NCBI GenBank assembly: GCA_938036655.1
Contig: CALHQS010000055.1
Location: forward strand, 1-43,995
Length of the DNA: 43,995 nt
Origin: an uncultured Candidatus Altimarinota bacterium
GTDB lineage: Bacteria > Patescibacteriota > Gracilibacteria > BD1-5 > UBA2023
Direction of reading: 5' to 3'
The notes under the pieces are model-generated. The model did not search any database and was not told the origin of the DNA. It saw only the letters and a list, made by a program, of their open reading frames with translations. Positions 43,608 to 43,995 of the stretch are shown in pieces. A program made the position numbers and the translations under genes. Numbering within the stretch: position 1 is the first letter of the stretch; the number at the start of each line of letters is the position of its first letter.

Positions 43608-43790
43608 TTATAAGTCGTAGTATCTCACTTTGCCATATATTTGTCAATTAATTAAATCCACAGGCCAAACAATAAATCATCCATCCATGTCCAAATCAAC
43701 AAATCTTACTCAATTCAAATAAGCTAACCATATTGATTGGGAATAATAAATTTTATTGGTACTATTTTTTGTTACATATATAAAAAGAAC
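43608..43790 (-). CDS. EF-hand-like small protein, cassette copy B2 (start uncertain)
   Basis: An open frame (with UGA as Gly) ending VRFVDLDMDGGFIVWPVDLI and then NGQIYGKVRYYDL and TAA at 43608. It matches the C-terminal half of B1. No ATG, GTG or TTG lies in a sensible place upstream; the frame runs back beneath the end of the A1 gene, so the start is either non-canonical or lost. The approximate 5' limit given is where similarity fades (STNK motif shared with B1). Confidence 0.4.
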
Positions 43791-43995
43791 ATTGACAAGG
43801 AGGATTGTCGAGTATATATGGTTCAAATCATTTGAAATTTTTATATTCAATATTTCAACATGCATCATGATGTTCTGAATATTTACATTGATAATCTTCT
43901 AAACATCATATTTGTCTATGGGGTGCTAGTATTTCAATGTCATGGAAAAATTTGAAATACGCAGCTAGTAATAGAATTAAAATAAGAAATATTAT
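43762..43995 (-). CDS. Cys-rich protein, cassette copy A1 (5' end beyond the window)
   Basis: 78 codons visible: IIFLILILLLAAYF (end of a membrane helix), then CLEDYQCKYSEHHDAC, NPPCQCSFYICNKK and TAG at 43762. Three glycines are UGA. Cysteine order equals A2 and A3 (C-x5-C, C, C-x-C, C). Orientation and spacing show a B-A cassette repeated in tandem on the minus strand. Confidence 0.7.

Noticed and set aside
1..43995. Insertion sequences, prophage or integrative element
   Set aside because: No transposase, recombinase, terminal inverted repeats or att-like duplications were seen. The SD-led gene group is only suspected of foreign origin from its codon use and stops.
1..43995. cas genes or tRNA-Gly(UCA) inside the window
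   Set aside because: All long frames, including those joined through UGA, were assigned to other families. The only tRNA found has anticodon GCC.

Overview
The window is AT-rich bacterial chromosome that only makes sense if UGA is read as glycine (translation table 25). Conserved motifs are interrupted by in-frame UGA exactly where families carry Gly: UvrC LPKTP-G-VY, RsmA VGP-G-YG, Tex GN-G-TG, PNPase GKE-G-MIHIS and GlmS KK-G-SP. All the well-conserved genes end in TAA or TAG. This points to a Patescibacteria/CPR member of the Absconditabacteria (SR1) or Gracilibacteria (BD1-5); I cannot separate the two from this sequence. Most genes start on U-rich leaders without a Shine-Dalgarno (SD) site, and two look leaderless. 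No transposase, integrase, phage gene or rRNA was seen.

Layout. 1-5.7 kb: the tex 5' part and a 1294-residue secreted beta-helix protein, both minus strand. 5.9-6.9 kb: a type V-A (Cas12a-type) CRISPR array with 10 repeats, its own leader promoter and terminator, and no cas gene in the window. 6.9-10.5 kb: a minus-strand run of glycosyltransferase, hsp20, two small envelope genes and rsmA. 10.5-13.2 kb: gatB and three small genes. 13.2-20.4 kb: a plus-strand metal/sulfur locus with two Fur-family regulators, a Y4yA-like PLP enzyme, an unknown protein, a cysteine-synthase/rhodanese fusion, a NicO-type metal permease, a COG0523 (CobW-like) GTPase and a thioredoxin-like protein. 20.4-24.7 kb: a frameshifted uvrC, then a plus-strand group of small membrane proteins with strong SD sites and foreign-looking codon use, two of which end at UGA. 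24.7-32.5 kb: minus-strand M16C protease, nitroreductase, unknown membrane-anchored protein, exonuclease III, Trm11-like methylase, SIS protein and tRNA-Gly(GCC). 32.6-36.7 kb: pnp, three tandem related structured RNAs, then ric. 36.7-42.7 kb: a broken DJ-1/PfpI gene, lysS, hisS and glmS. 42.7-44.0 kb: a minus-strand tandem repeat of a two-gene cassette, a membrane-anchored Cys-rich protein plus an EF-hand-like protein, running off the end.

The strongest candidates for something undescribed are (i) the three tandem related noncoding RNAs at 34.97-35.95 kb, (ii) the SD-led small membrane genes that end at UGA in front of terminators although UGA is a sense codon here, (iii) the repeated Cys-rich/EF-hand-like cassette, (iv) the Fur-headed Y4yA/cysteine-synthase-rhodanese/NicO/COG0523 locus and (v) the cas-less V-A array. 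Several genes carry single 1-nt indels (uvrC, the 23.75 kb membrane gene, the 43.2 kb cassette gene, pfpI). These could be true decay or consensus errors, and only reads can decide.
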